8,664 nt of DNA, taken from the NCBI GenBank assembly GCA_023447635.1, contig JAEXNA010000079.1:1-8664 (forward strand). Direction: 5' to 3'. Each line of letters begins with the position of its first letter. The stretch's first letter is position 1. The translations under genes and the position numbers were made by a program. The stretch is from Vulcanimicrobiota bacterium. GTDB lineage: Bacteria; Vulcanimicrobiota; Xenobia; Xenobiales; JADMJV01. The notes under the pieces are model-generated. The model searched no databases. It had not been told where the DNA came from and saw only the letters and a list, made by a program, of their open reading frames with translations. This document shows positions 1 through 5,477 of this stretch, in pieces.

Positions 1-147
1 GTCCTGCACACTCCCCGAGGTCTCCTCGATGGCGAACCTCCAGACGATGGGGGAGGGGGAGGCCGAGGGGAGGGGGGAGGTGGAGCAGCCCGCGCCGCCC
101 AGGCCCACTACCAACAGCGACGCCAGCCAGAACCGCAGAAGTCTCAT
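1..147 (-). CDS. TRAP transporter substrate-binding lipoprotein, DctP family (partial, N-terminus only)
   Basis: Only the first 49 codons are present; the gene runs off the left edge of the window. The start ATG (147-145) overlaps the stop TGA of the large permease as ATGA, so translation is probably coupled. The product opens with a lipoprotein signal: Arg2 and Arg5, a hydrophobic stretch (residues 6-16) and a glycine-rich lipobox ending Ala19-Gly20-Cys21. This fits the general prokaryotic lipoprotein pattern, although -3 is Gly rather than Leu. A Ser/Pro-rich linker follows (residues 22-33), then IVWRFAIEETSGSVQD, which resembles the first strand and helix of DctP-type solute receptors. It would capture the substrate outside the cytoplasmic membrane and deliver it to the DctQM permease. 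The lipid anchor is unusual for a family whose members are mostly free periplasmic proteins. The substrate is not visible; ectoine or hydroxyectoine is inferred from context. Assignment rests on about 16 mature residues plus gene context. Confidence 0.72.
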   Translation of the reverse strand, partial: MRLLRFWLASLLVVGLGGAGCSTSPLPSASPSPIVWRFAIEETSGSVQD

Positions 148-1424
148 GAGAACGCCAGGTCCCTGAGCAGTAGCGCGATGGAAGGGAAGACGATCACCAG
201 CAGCGAGGCCAGCAGAAGCATAACGATGAACGGCGGAGTGCCCGCGATCACCTCGAGGTACGGCTTGCGGAAGATCGCCATCGCCGTAAAAATGTCGCAG
301 CCGAACGGGGGGGTGGCCGACCCGATGGCCACCTGCAGCGTCACCAGCAGCCCCACCAGCACCGGGTCGATTCCGGCCGCCACCGCGATAGGATGGAAGA
401 TGGGAGTGAGGATGAGGATCACCACGATCGGGTCGACGAACATGCAGCCCACGAAGAAGGCGGCCGAGATGGTGAGCATGATGGTCCAGTAGCCCGAGGC
501 CGCCGTCAGCCCCAGCGTCTGTCCTACAAACTGGGCCGGCAGGTCGGCAAAGGAGATGACCCAGGAAAAGGCCGCGCCCGCCCCCACCAGGACGAACACC
601 ACGCCCGTCACCAGCCCCGTGTCCAGCGCGATGCGGGGCAGCTCTCTCCAGCCGATCTGTCGGAACACCAAAAGCTCTAACACCGCCGCGTACAGGACCG
701 ACATCGAGGCCGCCTCGGTCGGGCTAAACAAACCGCTGTAGATCCCGCCGATCACGATTACCGGAAGACCCATCGGTAGCAGCGCCTGGCGCAAGGCGGT
801 CCCGCGGCGGGACCAGTCGAGTCGCGGCTGCCGGGGCACCCCTTGCCGCTGGGCCGCCCACACGCTGTAAGCGCTGAACATGGCCAGAATCAGCAGCCCC
901 GGCCCAATGCCGGCCAGGAACAGCTCGCCGATCGAGGTGCCGGAAACCACACCGTAGACGATCATCCCGATCGAGGGCGGGATCAGCAAGGCGATATCGC
1001 TGGCGTTGATCAACAGCGCCGTAGTGAAGCTGTCCGAGTAGCCCGCCGCCAGCATGCGCGGGCGCAGCGGTTTCCCGATCGCCACAACCGTGGCCTGGGT
1101 CGACCCGGACAGCGCCCCGAAAAGGGTACAGGAGGCCGCGCAGGTCACCGCCAGGCCGCCCCGCAGATGCCCCACAAAACTCTCCACCAGGTCCAGCAAC
1201 CGCTGCGCCGTCTGCCCGCCCGTCATCAACTCGGCGGCCAGGATGAACATCGGGACCGCCACCAGAGCCGAAGGCTTCACCCCTCCGATCATCTGCTGCA
1301 CCAGCACCTGGGGCGAGACCTGGGGAAACTCCACCACAAGCATGGCCAGCGCTGCGGCCAGCAGCGGCACCAGCATGGGGAAACCCAGCAGCAGAAGGGC
1401 GATCAGCACGCCAAAGACCAGCAT
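144..1424 (-). CDS. TRAP transporter large permease, DctM family
   Basis: A 426-residue integral membrane protein, the normal length for the ion-coupled transport subunit of TRAP systems. The ATG at 1424 is chosen because it has a GAGGGG ribosome site at 1438-1433, eight bases away, and opens directly into the first membrane helix. The longer in-frame extension to 1712 lies over the small permease gene and is unrelated to the family. Family landmarks are GALSGST (103-109), LLIPPSIGM with GVVSGTSIGELFLAG (146-172), GGIYSGLFSPTEAAS (226-240) and TPPFG (371-375), set among many hydrophobic segments. It works with the small permease (stop TAG two bases upstream of this start) and the DctP lipoprotein (ATGA overlap) to import an organic acid or zwitterion with a sodium gradient. 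By position behind ectABCD, ectoine or hydroxyectoine is the likely substrate, but many DctM proteins carry other acids and the sequence alone does not settle this. Confidence 0.93.
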   Translation of the reverse strand: MLVFGVLIALLLLGFPMLVPLLAAALAMLVVEFPQVSPQVLVQQMIGGVKPSALVAVPMFILAAELMTGGQTAQRLLDLVESFVGHLRGGLAVTCAASCTLFGALSGSTQATVVAIGKPLRPRMLAAGYSDSFTTALLINASDIALLIPPSIGMIVYGVVSGTSIGELFLAGIGPGLLILAMFSAYSVWAAQRQGVPRQPRLDWSRRGTALRQALLPMGLPVIVIGGIYSGLFSPTEAASMSVLYAAVLELLVFRQIGWRELPRIALDTGLVTGVVFVLVGAGAAFSWVISFADLPAQFVGQTLGLTAASGYWTIMLTISAAFFVGCMFVDPIVVILILTPIFHPIAVAAGIDPVLVGLLVTLQVAIGSATPPFGCDIFTAMAIFRKPYLEVIAGTPPFIVMLLLASLLVIVFPSIALLLRDLAFS

Positions 1425-1426
1425 CG

Positions 1427-1969
1427 CTAGATCCCCTCGACCGGCGTCTGCCCCAGATCCGGAACGCCGTAGGCGACGTACACCTGTCCAGGGCCGAACG
1501 CATTCTGGTAAGCGGTCAGAAGATACTGCAAAGCGCCCAGCCCCAGACCCAGCGGCGCGCTCAGGTAGACCAGCCAGAGCGGCACCTCCAGCACCGGCGA
1601 CACCGTTCCTAGCGCCCGCACGGTGAGCACGTAGTCCACCGCATGATAGGTCAGGCAGCCCAGCAGCGCCGCCGTGCCCAGGCAGACGCCTGTTCGCAGC
1701 CGGCGGCGCCACAGGTGCGGCAAGGCTTCATAGAACGCCGTCATGCGGATATGGCGCCCTTGCCCGGCCGCGTGCGAAAGACCCGCAAAGGTCACCGCCA
1801 GCAGAGCGAACCAGCTAAGCTCCTCGGCCCAGGCGAGGGAGCGACCGGTGAAAGTGCGCAGAAGCACGTTCCCGACCGACAGGGACGCCATCAGCAGGAT
1901 TCCACCGGACAGAATCGTCCGTTCCACCGTCTGCAGCAGACGCGATATGGGGCTCAACAGTTGCAACAT
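1427..1969 (-). CDS. TRAP transporter small permease, DctQ family
   Basis: A 180-residue protein with four predicted membrane helices at about 18-38, 49-68, 92-112 and 129-150, as expected for DctQ. The diagnostic feature is the polar segment after helix 1, GNVLLRTFTGRSLAWAEEL (33-51), followed by a GRHIRM motif at 71-76. It is the small membrane partner of the large permease, whose start lies two bases after this stop. The start ATG at 1969 is forced by an in-frame TAG 18 bases upstream. The next ATG (1891) would delete half of helix 1. The region before the ATG is odd: there is no Shine-Dalgarno sequence, only a T7 tract that belongs to a strong terminator hairpin. Expression therefore needs either read-through from ectD or an unusual initiation mode. 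The gene order Q-M-P differs from the P-Q-M order of the characterised ectoine TRAP system TeaABC and resembles that of yiaMNO. Confidence 0.9.
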   Translation of the reverse strand: MLQLLSPISRLLQTVERTILSGGILLMASLSVGNVLLRTFTGRSLAWAEELSWFALLAVTFAGLSHAAGQGRHIRMTAFYEALPHLWRRRLRTGVCLGTAALLGCLTYHAVDYVLTVRALGTVSPVLEVPLWLVYLSAPLGLGLGALQYLLTAYQNAFGPGQVYVAYGVPDLGQTPVEGI

Positions 1970-2016
1970 AAAAAAAGGGGCGGCCTGCTACAGGAAGGTG
2001 TCGTGTCAGGCCGCCC
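1970..2016 (-). terminator. Intrinsic terminator directly abutting the dctQ start codon
   Basis: Reading the minus strand, GGGCGGCCTG (2016-2007) and CAGGCCGCCC (1987-1978) form a perfect 10-bp stem around a 19-nt loop. One C and seven T residues (1976-1970) follow, and the next base is the A of the dctQ ATG at 1969. This is a textbook Rho-independent terminator for transcripts coming from ectD. It acts in one direction only, because the plus-strand side has an A run upstream and no T run downstream. Its place means that dctQ cannot be transcribed from any upstream promoter without passing through it. Confidence 0.75.
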
Positions 2017-2136
2017 AGACCATGAAGGGCCCGCGACGGGGTCGCCCCGCCCAGGCCGTTGAAGGGCTGCGACGTGGTCGCCCCGCCCAGGCCATGAAGG
2101 GCTGCGACGGGGTCGCCCCGCCCAGGCCATAAAGGC
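2013..2136. repeat. 35/36-bp tandem repeat, about 3.4 copies, each with a hairpin
   Basis: Contiguous units start with GCCCAG at 2013, 2049, 2085 and 2120; the first two are 36 bp, the third 35 bp, the fourth partial to about 2136. Each full unit contains an AAGGGC block and the inverted repeat GCGAC-3 nt-GTCGC followed by CCC, which can pair with the upstream GGG across a 2-3 nt bulge. The 3-nt loop varies (GGG or GTG) while the stem is kept. There are no spacers, so it is not a CRISPR array. The block lies wholly between ectD and dctQ; its first unit shares its first four bases with the terminator stem. Confidence 0.85.
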
Positions 2137-2158
2137 GGCTCGAACGCACCGAGCCGCC
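2134..2158 (-). terminator. Terminator-like hairpin just after ectD
   Basis: On the minus strand GGCGGCTCG (2158-2150) and CGAGCCGCC (2142-2134) form a perfect 9-bp stem with a 7-nt loop, starting seven bases after the ectD stop. It is followed by TTTAT, a short and weak T tract. It could be a weak or partial intrinsic terminator, or a 3' stabilising hairpin for the ectABCD message. The arm sequence GGCGGC is also complementary to GCCGCC in the 3' arm of the downstream terminator, so alternative pairing is possible (inference). Confidence 0.5.
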
Positions 2159-2165
2159 AGGGTGT

Positions 2166-3044
2166 CTACCTCGAAGCGATATAGTCGGGCCGCGCCGCAC
2201 GTCCACAGAACGGATCGCGCAAACGGTTCTCCACGCTGTTGAACACCAGGAAGATATTGCTGCGCGGCCAGGGCGAAATGTTCGAACTGCTGCCGTGCAT
2301 CAGATTGCACTCGAAGAACAGCACCGAACCGGCCGGCCCCTTGGCCGAAACGATCCCACCCTCGGCGGCCAACTTCTCCAGCGAGGCCGGATCCGGGGTG
2401 CCTGCCTCCTGGCGCCGCAGCGACTGCTTGAAGTTGTCCTCCGGCGTCTCGCCCGGACAGTTCACGAAGGTCCGGTGCGACCCCGGCATCACCATCAGCG
2501 GACCGTTGTGTTCGTTGTTCTCGGTCAAAGAGATCGAGCAACTCAGCGCCCGCATGCGCGGCATCCCGTCTTCGGAGTGCCAGGTCTCGAAGTCCGAGTG
2601 CCAGTAGAACTCCTTGCCTACGAAGCCCGGTTTGTAGTTGATGCGCGACTGGTGAATGTAGACGTCGGACCCCAGCAGATGTCTGGCCACGTCCAGCAAA
2701 CGCGGATGGACCGCCAGTTGCGAATAGACCGGGGAAGAGCGATGCACCGCAAAGATCGAACGGATAGCCTGACTCTGCGGCTCGACGATCAGCTCGGGAC
2801 GCCCCCTCAGCGACGGGTCGGAGAGCAGACGGTCCCTTTCCCCGGCCAGGTCGGCAAGCTCCTCGCCCGAGAAGAACGAGGGCAGGGACAGATAGCCGTC
2901 ACGTTCGTAACCCTCTACCTGGGCCGCGCTGACCACGCCGTCCGGCGAGGCGCCGCGCCCACCGTGCAGCACGGGGTCCTGGCGCTGCAAAAGCTGCACC
3001 CCGCCTCCGGCTCGAGTGCGATAAGGATCAGTCAATGTAGACAT
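2166..3044 (-). CDS. ectD: Ectoine hydroxylase (Fe(II)/2-oxoglutarate dioxygenase)
   Basis: A 292-residue cytosolic enzyme that uses Fe(II), O2 and 2-oxoglutarate to convert ectoine to 5-hydroxyectoine. The start ATG at 3044 has AAGGAG at 3058-3053, eight bases away, and overlaps the end of ectC by 17 bases. The EctD signature is intact: WHSDFETWHSEDGMPRMRAL at 148-167, then NGPLMVMPGSH (180-190). Iron ligands by family alignment are His149, Asp151 and His250 (in LMHGSSSNISPWPRSN), with Arg261 placed to bind 2-oxoglutarate. Segment SQAIRSIFAVHRSS (91-104) and QSRINYKPG (132-140) are also family-like. Length is close to that of characterised EctD enzymes. It is the last biosynthetic gene of the operon; a hairpin begins seven bases after its TAG stop. 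Its presence predicts that the organism makes hydroxyectoine as well as ectoine. I see no missing catalytic residue. Confidence 0.97.
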   Translation of the reverse strand: MSTLTDPYRTRAGGGVQLLQRQDPVLHGGRGASPDGVVSAAQVEGYERDGYLSLPSFFSGEELADLAGERDRLLSDPSLRGRPELIVEPQSQAIRSIFAVHRSSPVYSQLAVHPRLLDVARHLLGSDVYIHQSRINYKPGFVGKEFYWHSDFETWHSEDGMPRMRALSCSISLTENNEHNGPLMVMPGSHRTFVNCPGETPEDNFKQSLRRQEAGTPDPASLEKLAAEGGIVSAKGPAGSVLFFECNLMHGSSSNISPWPRSNIFLVFNSVENRLRDPFCGRAARPDYIASR

Positions 3045-3465
3045 CGGTAAGGCTCCTTTTCATAGCGTGGGGCGAGGCCGTGGGGACCAGCTCGTACGAG
3101 CCGTCCGCGTCGTGAATCTCGCGTCCGGTGATGGGAGGGTTGAAGGTGCAGACCAGGCGCAGATCCGCCGTCGTCGCGCGCAGATAGTGCCGGTCGTGGT
3201 CGTTGAGAGCGTACAAGGTGCCCGGGCGGATATCGTGCACCACGCCCGTGGTCAGGTCTTCGATCTCGCCGCGCCCCTCCACGCAGTACACCGCCTCCAG
3301 ATGCTGCTTGTACCAGATCAAGGTTTCCGTTCCGGCTCGGATGATGGTCTCGTGCATCGAGAAGCCCATCCCGTCGGATGCCAGCAGCAGACGACGGCTG
3401 ACCCAGTTGCCGCCTTCGACGTCGCGTTCGGTGCCTCGGATCTCATCGATATGCTTGACGATCAC
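3028..3465 (-). CDS. ectC: L-ectoine synthase
   Basis: A 145-residue cupin-fold enzyme that cyclises N-gamma-acetyl-L-2,4-diaminobutyrate to ectoine with loss of water. The metal ligands known for the family fall at exactly the expected places: Glu57 (in WYKQHLEAVYC), Tyr85 (in PGTLYALNDHDRH) and His93. The N-terminal MIVKHIDEIRGTERDVEGGN and the FNPPITGREIHD motif (108-119) are typical. The start is GTG at 3465, overlapping the ectB stop as GTGA; a GGAGGT ribosome site lies at 3476-3471, inside the last ectB codons. The C-terminal tail (about 125-145) is a little longer than in many EctC proteins and overlaps the start of ectD by 17 bases, which suggests coupled translation of ectC and ectD. 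The call is secure. Confidence 0.98.
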   Translation of the reverse strand: MIVKHIDEIRGTERDVEGGNWVSRRLLLASDGMGFSMHETIIRAGTETLIWYKQHLEAVYCVEGRGEIEDLTTGVVHDIRPGTLYALNDHDRHYLRATTADLRLVCTFNPPITGREIHDADGSYELVPTASPHAMKRSLTDVYID

Positions 3466-4751
3466 ACGGCACCTCCCACCAGCTCACGCGGTTTCAGCGC
3501 CTCGCCCTCGGGCAGCGCGGCCAGCGCCTCCTCGAGCACCCTCAAGGCATCGAGCAGCACCGGTTCGGCGATGGTCAGGGGCGGCAGCAGCTTCAGCACG
3601 CTGTCGCCCGGCCCGGCGGTTTCTACGATCACGCCGCGGGCAAAGCACTCCCGGGACCAGCGCTCGGCCAGCCCCTCCACCTGGCATTCCACTCCCAGGA
3701 TCAGCCCTCGGCCCCGCACCTCGCCCAGGGCGGGACAGCGATCGGCCAGCCGCTGCAGCGCCTCCCGGCAGAGCCGCGACTTCTTCTCCACCTCCTGCTG
3801 TAGCTCGCGGGTGCGCCAGTGCTGCTCCAGCGCCTCGGTGGCGGTGACGAAAGCCAGGTTGTGACCGCGGAAGGTGCCGTTGTGCTCGCCCGGAGCCCAG
3901 ACATCGAGGTCCGGCCGGATCAGGACCAGGGCAAACGGCAGACCGTAGCCGGATAGCGACTTGGAAAGACAGACGATGTCCGGCTGGATTCCGGCCTCTT
4001 CAAAGGAGAAGAACCCTCCCGTCCGGCCACAGCCGACCTGCACATCGTCGACGATCAGCGGCACCTCGAAGCGACGCGCGAGGTCGGCCAGCCCTTGCAA
4101 GAACTCCGTCGAGGCGACGCGCACGCCGCCTTCGGCCTGCACCGTCTCGATCACGATAGCGGCCGGCAGGTCGAATCCCGACGAGCTGTTCTCTAGCGAA
4201 GCCTGTAGGAACGCCAGAGTCTCCCGCGCCCCGCCCAGGTCGCCCTCGAACGGCATGCGCTGCGAATGGTTCAGCGGTACCCCGGCGCCGTCGCGCTTGG
4301 ACTGGTTGCCGGTCAGCGAAAGCGCCCCCAGGGTCATCCCGTGGAAAGCGTTGGTGAAACAAAGGACGTTCTGCCGTCCGGTGGCTTTGCGGGCCACCTT
4401 CAGCGCCGCTTCGATGGCGTTGGTCCCGGTGGGGCCGGGGAACTGTACCTTATAGTCCAACCCTCGCGGCTCCAGGATCAGCTGCTCGAAGCGTTCCAGA
4501 AAGCGGCGTTTAGCGCTGGTGTACATGTCCAGACTGTGAGTGACGCCTTCGGACTGCAGATAGTTGATCAGCGCCTGGCGCAGGCGGGGAGGGTTGTGAC
4601 CGTAGTTCAGCACGCCGGCTCCGGCGAACAGATCGGTGTAGCGCTTCCCTTGCTCGTCATAAAGATACGCCTCATGAGCTCGGGTAAAGACCGTAGGGAA
4701 AGAGCGACAGTAGGAACGAACTTCCGACTCTCGCCGTTCAAAAATAGACAC
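3462..4751 (-). CDS. ectB: Diaminobutyrate--2-oxoglutarate transaminase
   Basis: A 429-residue PLP enzyme of aminotransferase class III that makes L-2,4-diaminobutyrate from aspartate semialdehyde and glutamate, the first dedicated ectoine step. The start is GTG at 4751, with AAGGAG at 4765-4760 and eight bases of spacing. The N-terminus (MSIFERRESEVRSYCRSFPT) is a near-signature for EctB. PLP-site landmarks are GPTGTNAIEAALK (106-118), VDDVQVGCGRTG (234-245) with Asp235/Asp236, and the Schiff-base lysine Lys264 in SKSLSGYGLP; GEHNGTFRGHN (288-298) is also family-typical. It overlaps ectC by four bases downstream. Upstream, unlike the rest of the operon, 192 bp separate it from ectA, filled with repeats and a polypyrimidine tract, so it may have its own expression control. 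Confidence 0.98.
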   Translation of the reverse strand: MSIFERRESEVRSYCRSFPTVFTRAHEAYLYDEQGKRYTDLFAGAGVLNYGHNPPRLRQALINYLQSEGVTHSLDMYTSAKRRFLERFEQLILEPRGLDYKVQFPGPTGTNAIEAALKVARKATGRQNVLCFTNAFHGMTLGALSLTGNQSKRDGAGVPLNHSQRMPFEGDLGGARETLAFLQASLENSSSGFDLPAAIVIETVQAEGGVRVASTEFLQGLADLARRFEVPLIVDDVQVGCGRTGGFFSFEEAGIQPDIVCLSKSLSGYGLPFALVLIRPDLDVWAPGEHNGTFRGHNLAFVTATEALEQHWRTRELQQEVEKKSRLCREALQRLADRCPALGEVRGRGLILGVECQVEGLAERWSRECFARGVIVETAGPGDSVLKLLPPLTIAEPVLLDALRVLEEALAALPEGEALKPRELVGGAV

Positions 4752-4830
4752 AGGATAGTCTCCTTTCAGGGGACGGAAATAAGGGGAAATAGGTAGGGGA
4801 GAAAGGATAAGGGGGAGGAGGGGAGCAGCC
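4752..4830 (-). promoter_or_regulatory. Polypyrimidine leader and ribosome site of ectB
   Basis: Between about 4767 and 4825 the plus strand is almost pure purine, so the ectB leader RNA is rich in C and U, a poorly structured stretch that ends at the strong AAGGAG ribosome site (4765-4760) before the GTG start. I could not find a convincing -35/-10 pair here. The tract may simply keep the ribosome site open behind the structured repeats upstream, or assist Rho loading (inference). Confidence 0.4.
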
Positions 4831-4840
4831 CGGGCTCCTC
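4823..4840. repeat. Imperfect 18-nt palindrome in the ectA-ectB gap
   Basis: GAGCAGCCCGGGCTCCTC differs from its own reverse complement at one symmetric pair only, and its core AGCCCGGGCT is a perfect 10-nt palindrome. No T tract follows on either strand, so it is not an intrinsic terminator. It could be a protein-binding site or an RNA hairpin of small loop. Confidence 0.4.
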
Positions 4841-4842
4841 GC

Positions 4843-4947
4843 GCTGGAAGAAGCTCAAGGCTCTGAGCCTCGAGCTTCCGGCCTCGAAGAAGCTCAGGCC
4901 TCGAAGAGCCTCAGAGCCTCGAAGACCTCAGCCCTCCGAAACCTCAG
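4843..4947. repeat. Degenerate 16-17-bp tandem repeats between ectA and ectB
   Basis: Plus-strand units of the form GCCTCGAAGAnnCTCAG lie at 4881-4897, 4898-4914, 4916-4931 and, more degenerate, 4932-4947; a related copy is at 4843-4859. The last unit includes the ectA stop codon. Positions 4850-4878 also form an imperfect stem-loop: GAAGCTC/GAGCTTC outside, an A/C mismatch, AGGC/GCCT inside and a 5-nt loop. The array has expanded out of, or into, the 3' end of ectA. Confidence 0.75.
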
Positions 4948-5477
4948 GCCTCCGGACGGCAGCGAGCCAGCAGCTCTCGATAGGCCGGCGAGCGCCGCTC
5001 GACCGGACCGAGCCGATACAGCTGTTCCGCCTCGTGCGACTCCGGAAAATCGGCCTCGGTAAAGTAAGGATCGATGCGGCACGCCGCCCCGGCCCGACGC
5101 CCAAAACCGGTGAACAGAGCCCGCGACGAAGCGTTACTGACCCCCACCGTGGCCTCGAGATAGGCCGCGCCGGTTTGCTCCAGGAGCTGGGTCAGCAGAC
5201 CCGTCGCCAGGCCCGCGCCGCGGAAGTCGGGATGAACGCCCACCTGCCAGACAAAAGCCGTATCGCGGCGACCGGGAGGGCAAAAGCCCACCACCAGGCC
5301 CACCGGGCGGCCGTGAAACTCGGCCACCACGCAGGTGTCGGAGAACATCCGGGCCATCATCAAGTAGCAGTAGCTGCTGTTGCGTTCCAGCGTCCCGATA
5401 TCGCCGATCAGCTTCCACAGATTGGCGCCGTCCTTAGGATGGGCCGGGCGATAGGTCAGCTCGGTTGCGGCGATCAT
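4944..5477 (-). CDS. ectA: L-2,4-diaminobutyrate N-gamma-acetyltransferase
   Basis: A 177-residue GNAT-family enzyme that acetylates L-2,4-diaminobutyrate with acetyl-CoA, the second dedicated step of ectoine synthesis. Seen in the sequence: ELTYRPAHPKDGANLWKLI (6-24), the EctA-type substrate segment ERNSSYCYLMMARMFSDTCV (31-50), FVWQVGVHP (75-83), and the acetyl-CoA pyrophosphate loop around RGAGLA (86-91). The C-terminus has CRIDPYFTEADFPESHEAEQLYRLGP, close to the usual EctA tail. I chose ATG 5477 rather than an upstream in-frame start at 5516. It forms an ATGA overlap with the kinase stop, has a GAGGTG ribosome site (5488-5483) at five bases, and removes a 13-residue extension that does not look like the family. 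The stop lies inside the first unit of a short tandem repeat, so the extreme C-terminus (RCRPEA) may have been shaped by that repeat. Confidence 0.97.
   Translation of the reverse strand: MIAATELTYRPAHPKDGANLWKLIGDIGTLERNSSYCYLMMARMFSDTCVVAEFHGRPVGLVVGFCPPGRRDTAFVWQVGVHPDFRGAGLATGLLTQLLEQTGAAYLEATVGVSNASSRALFTGFGRRAGAACRIDPYFTEADFPESHEAEQLYRLGPVERRSPAYRELLARCRPEA

Noticed and set aside
1425..1712. N-terminal extension of the large permease frame back to 1712
   Set aside because: The extra 96 residues lie over the small permease gene in another frame and have low-complexity Ala/Gly/Arg composition; the ATG at 1424 has a good ribosome site and family-like N-terminus.
2013..2136. Possible CRISPR array
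   Set aside because: The 35/36-bp units are directly contiguous, with no spacers, and no cas gene is present.
2013..2165. Small proteins encoded in the repeat block (for example a minus-strand frame from 2206)
   Set aside because: The frame reads out-of-frame through ectD and then the tandem repeats, giving a repeated peptide with no ribosome site; a non-coding structured role is more likely.
4894..5082. A 62-codon minus-strand frame across the ectA 3' end and the repeats
   Set aside because: It lies in another frame of ectA and continues into the tandem repeats; it has no ribosome site or recognisable motif.
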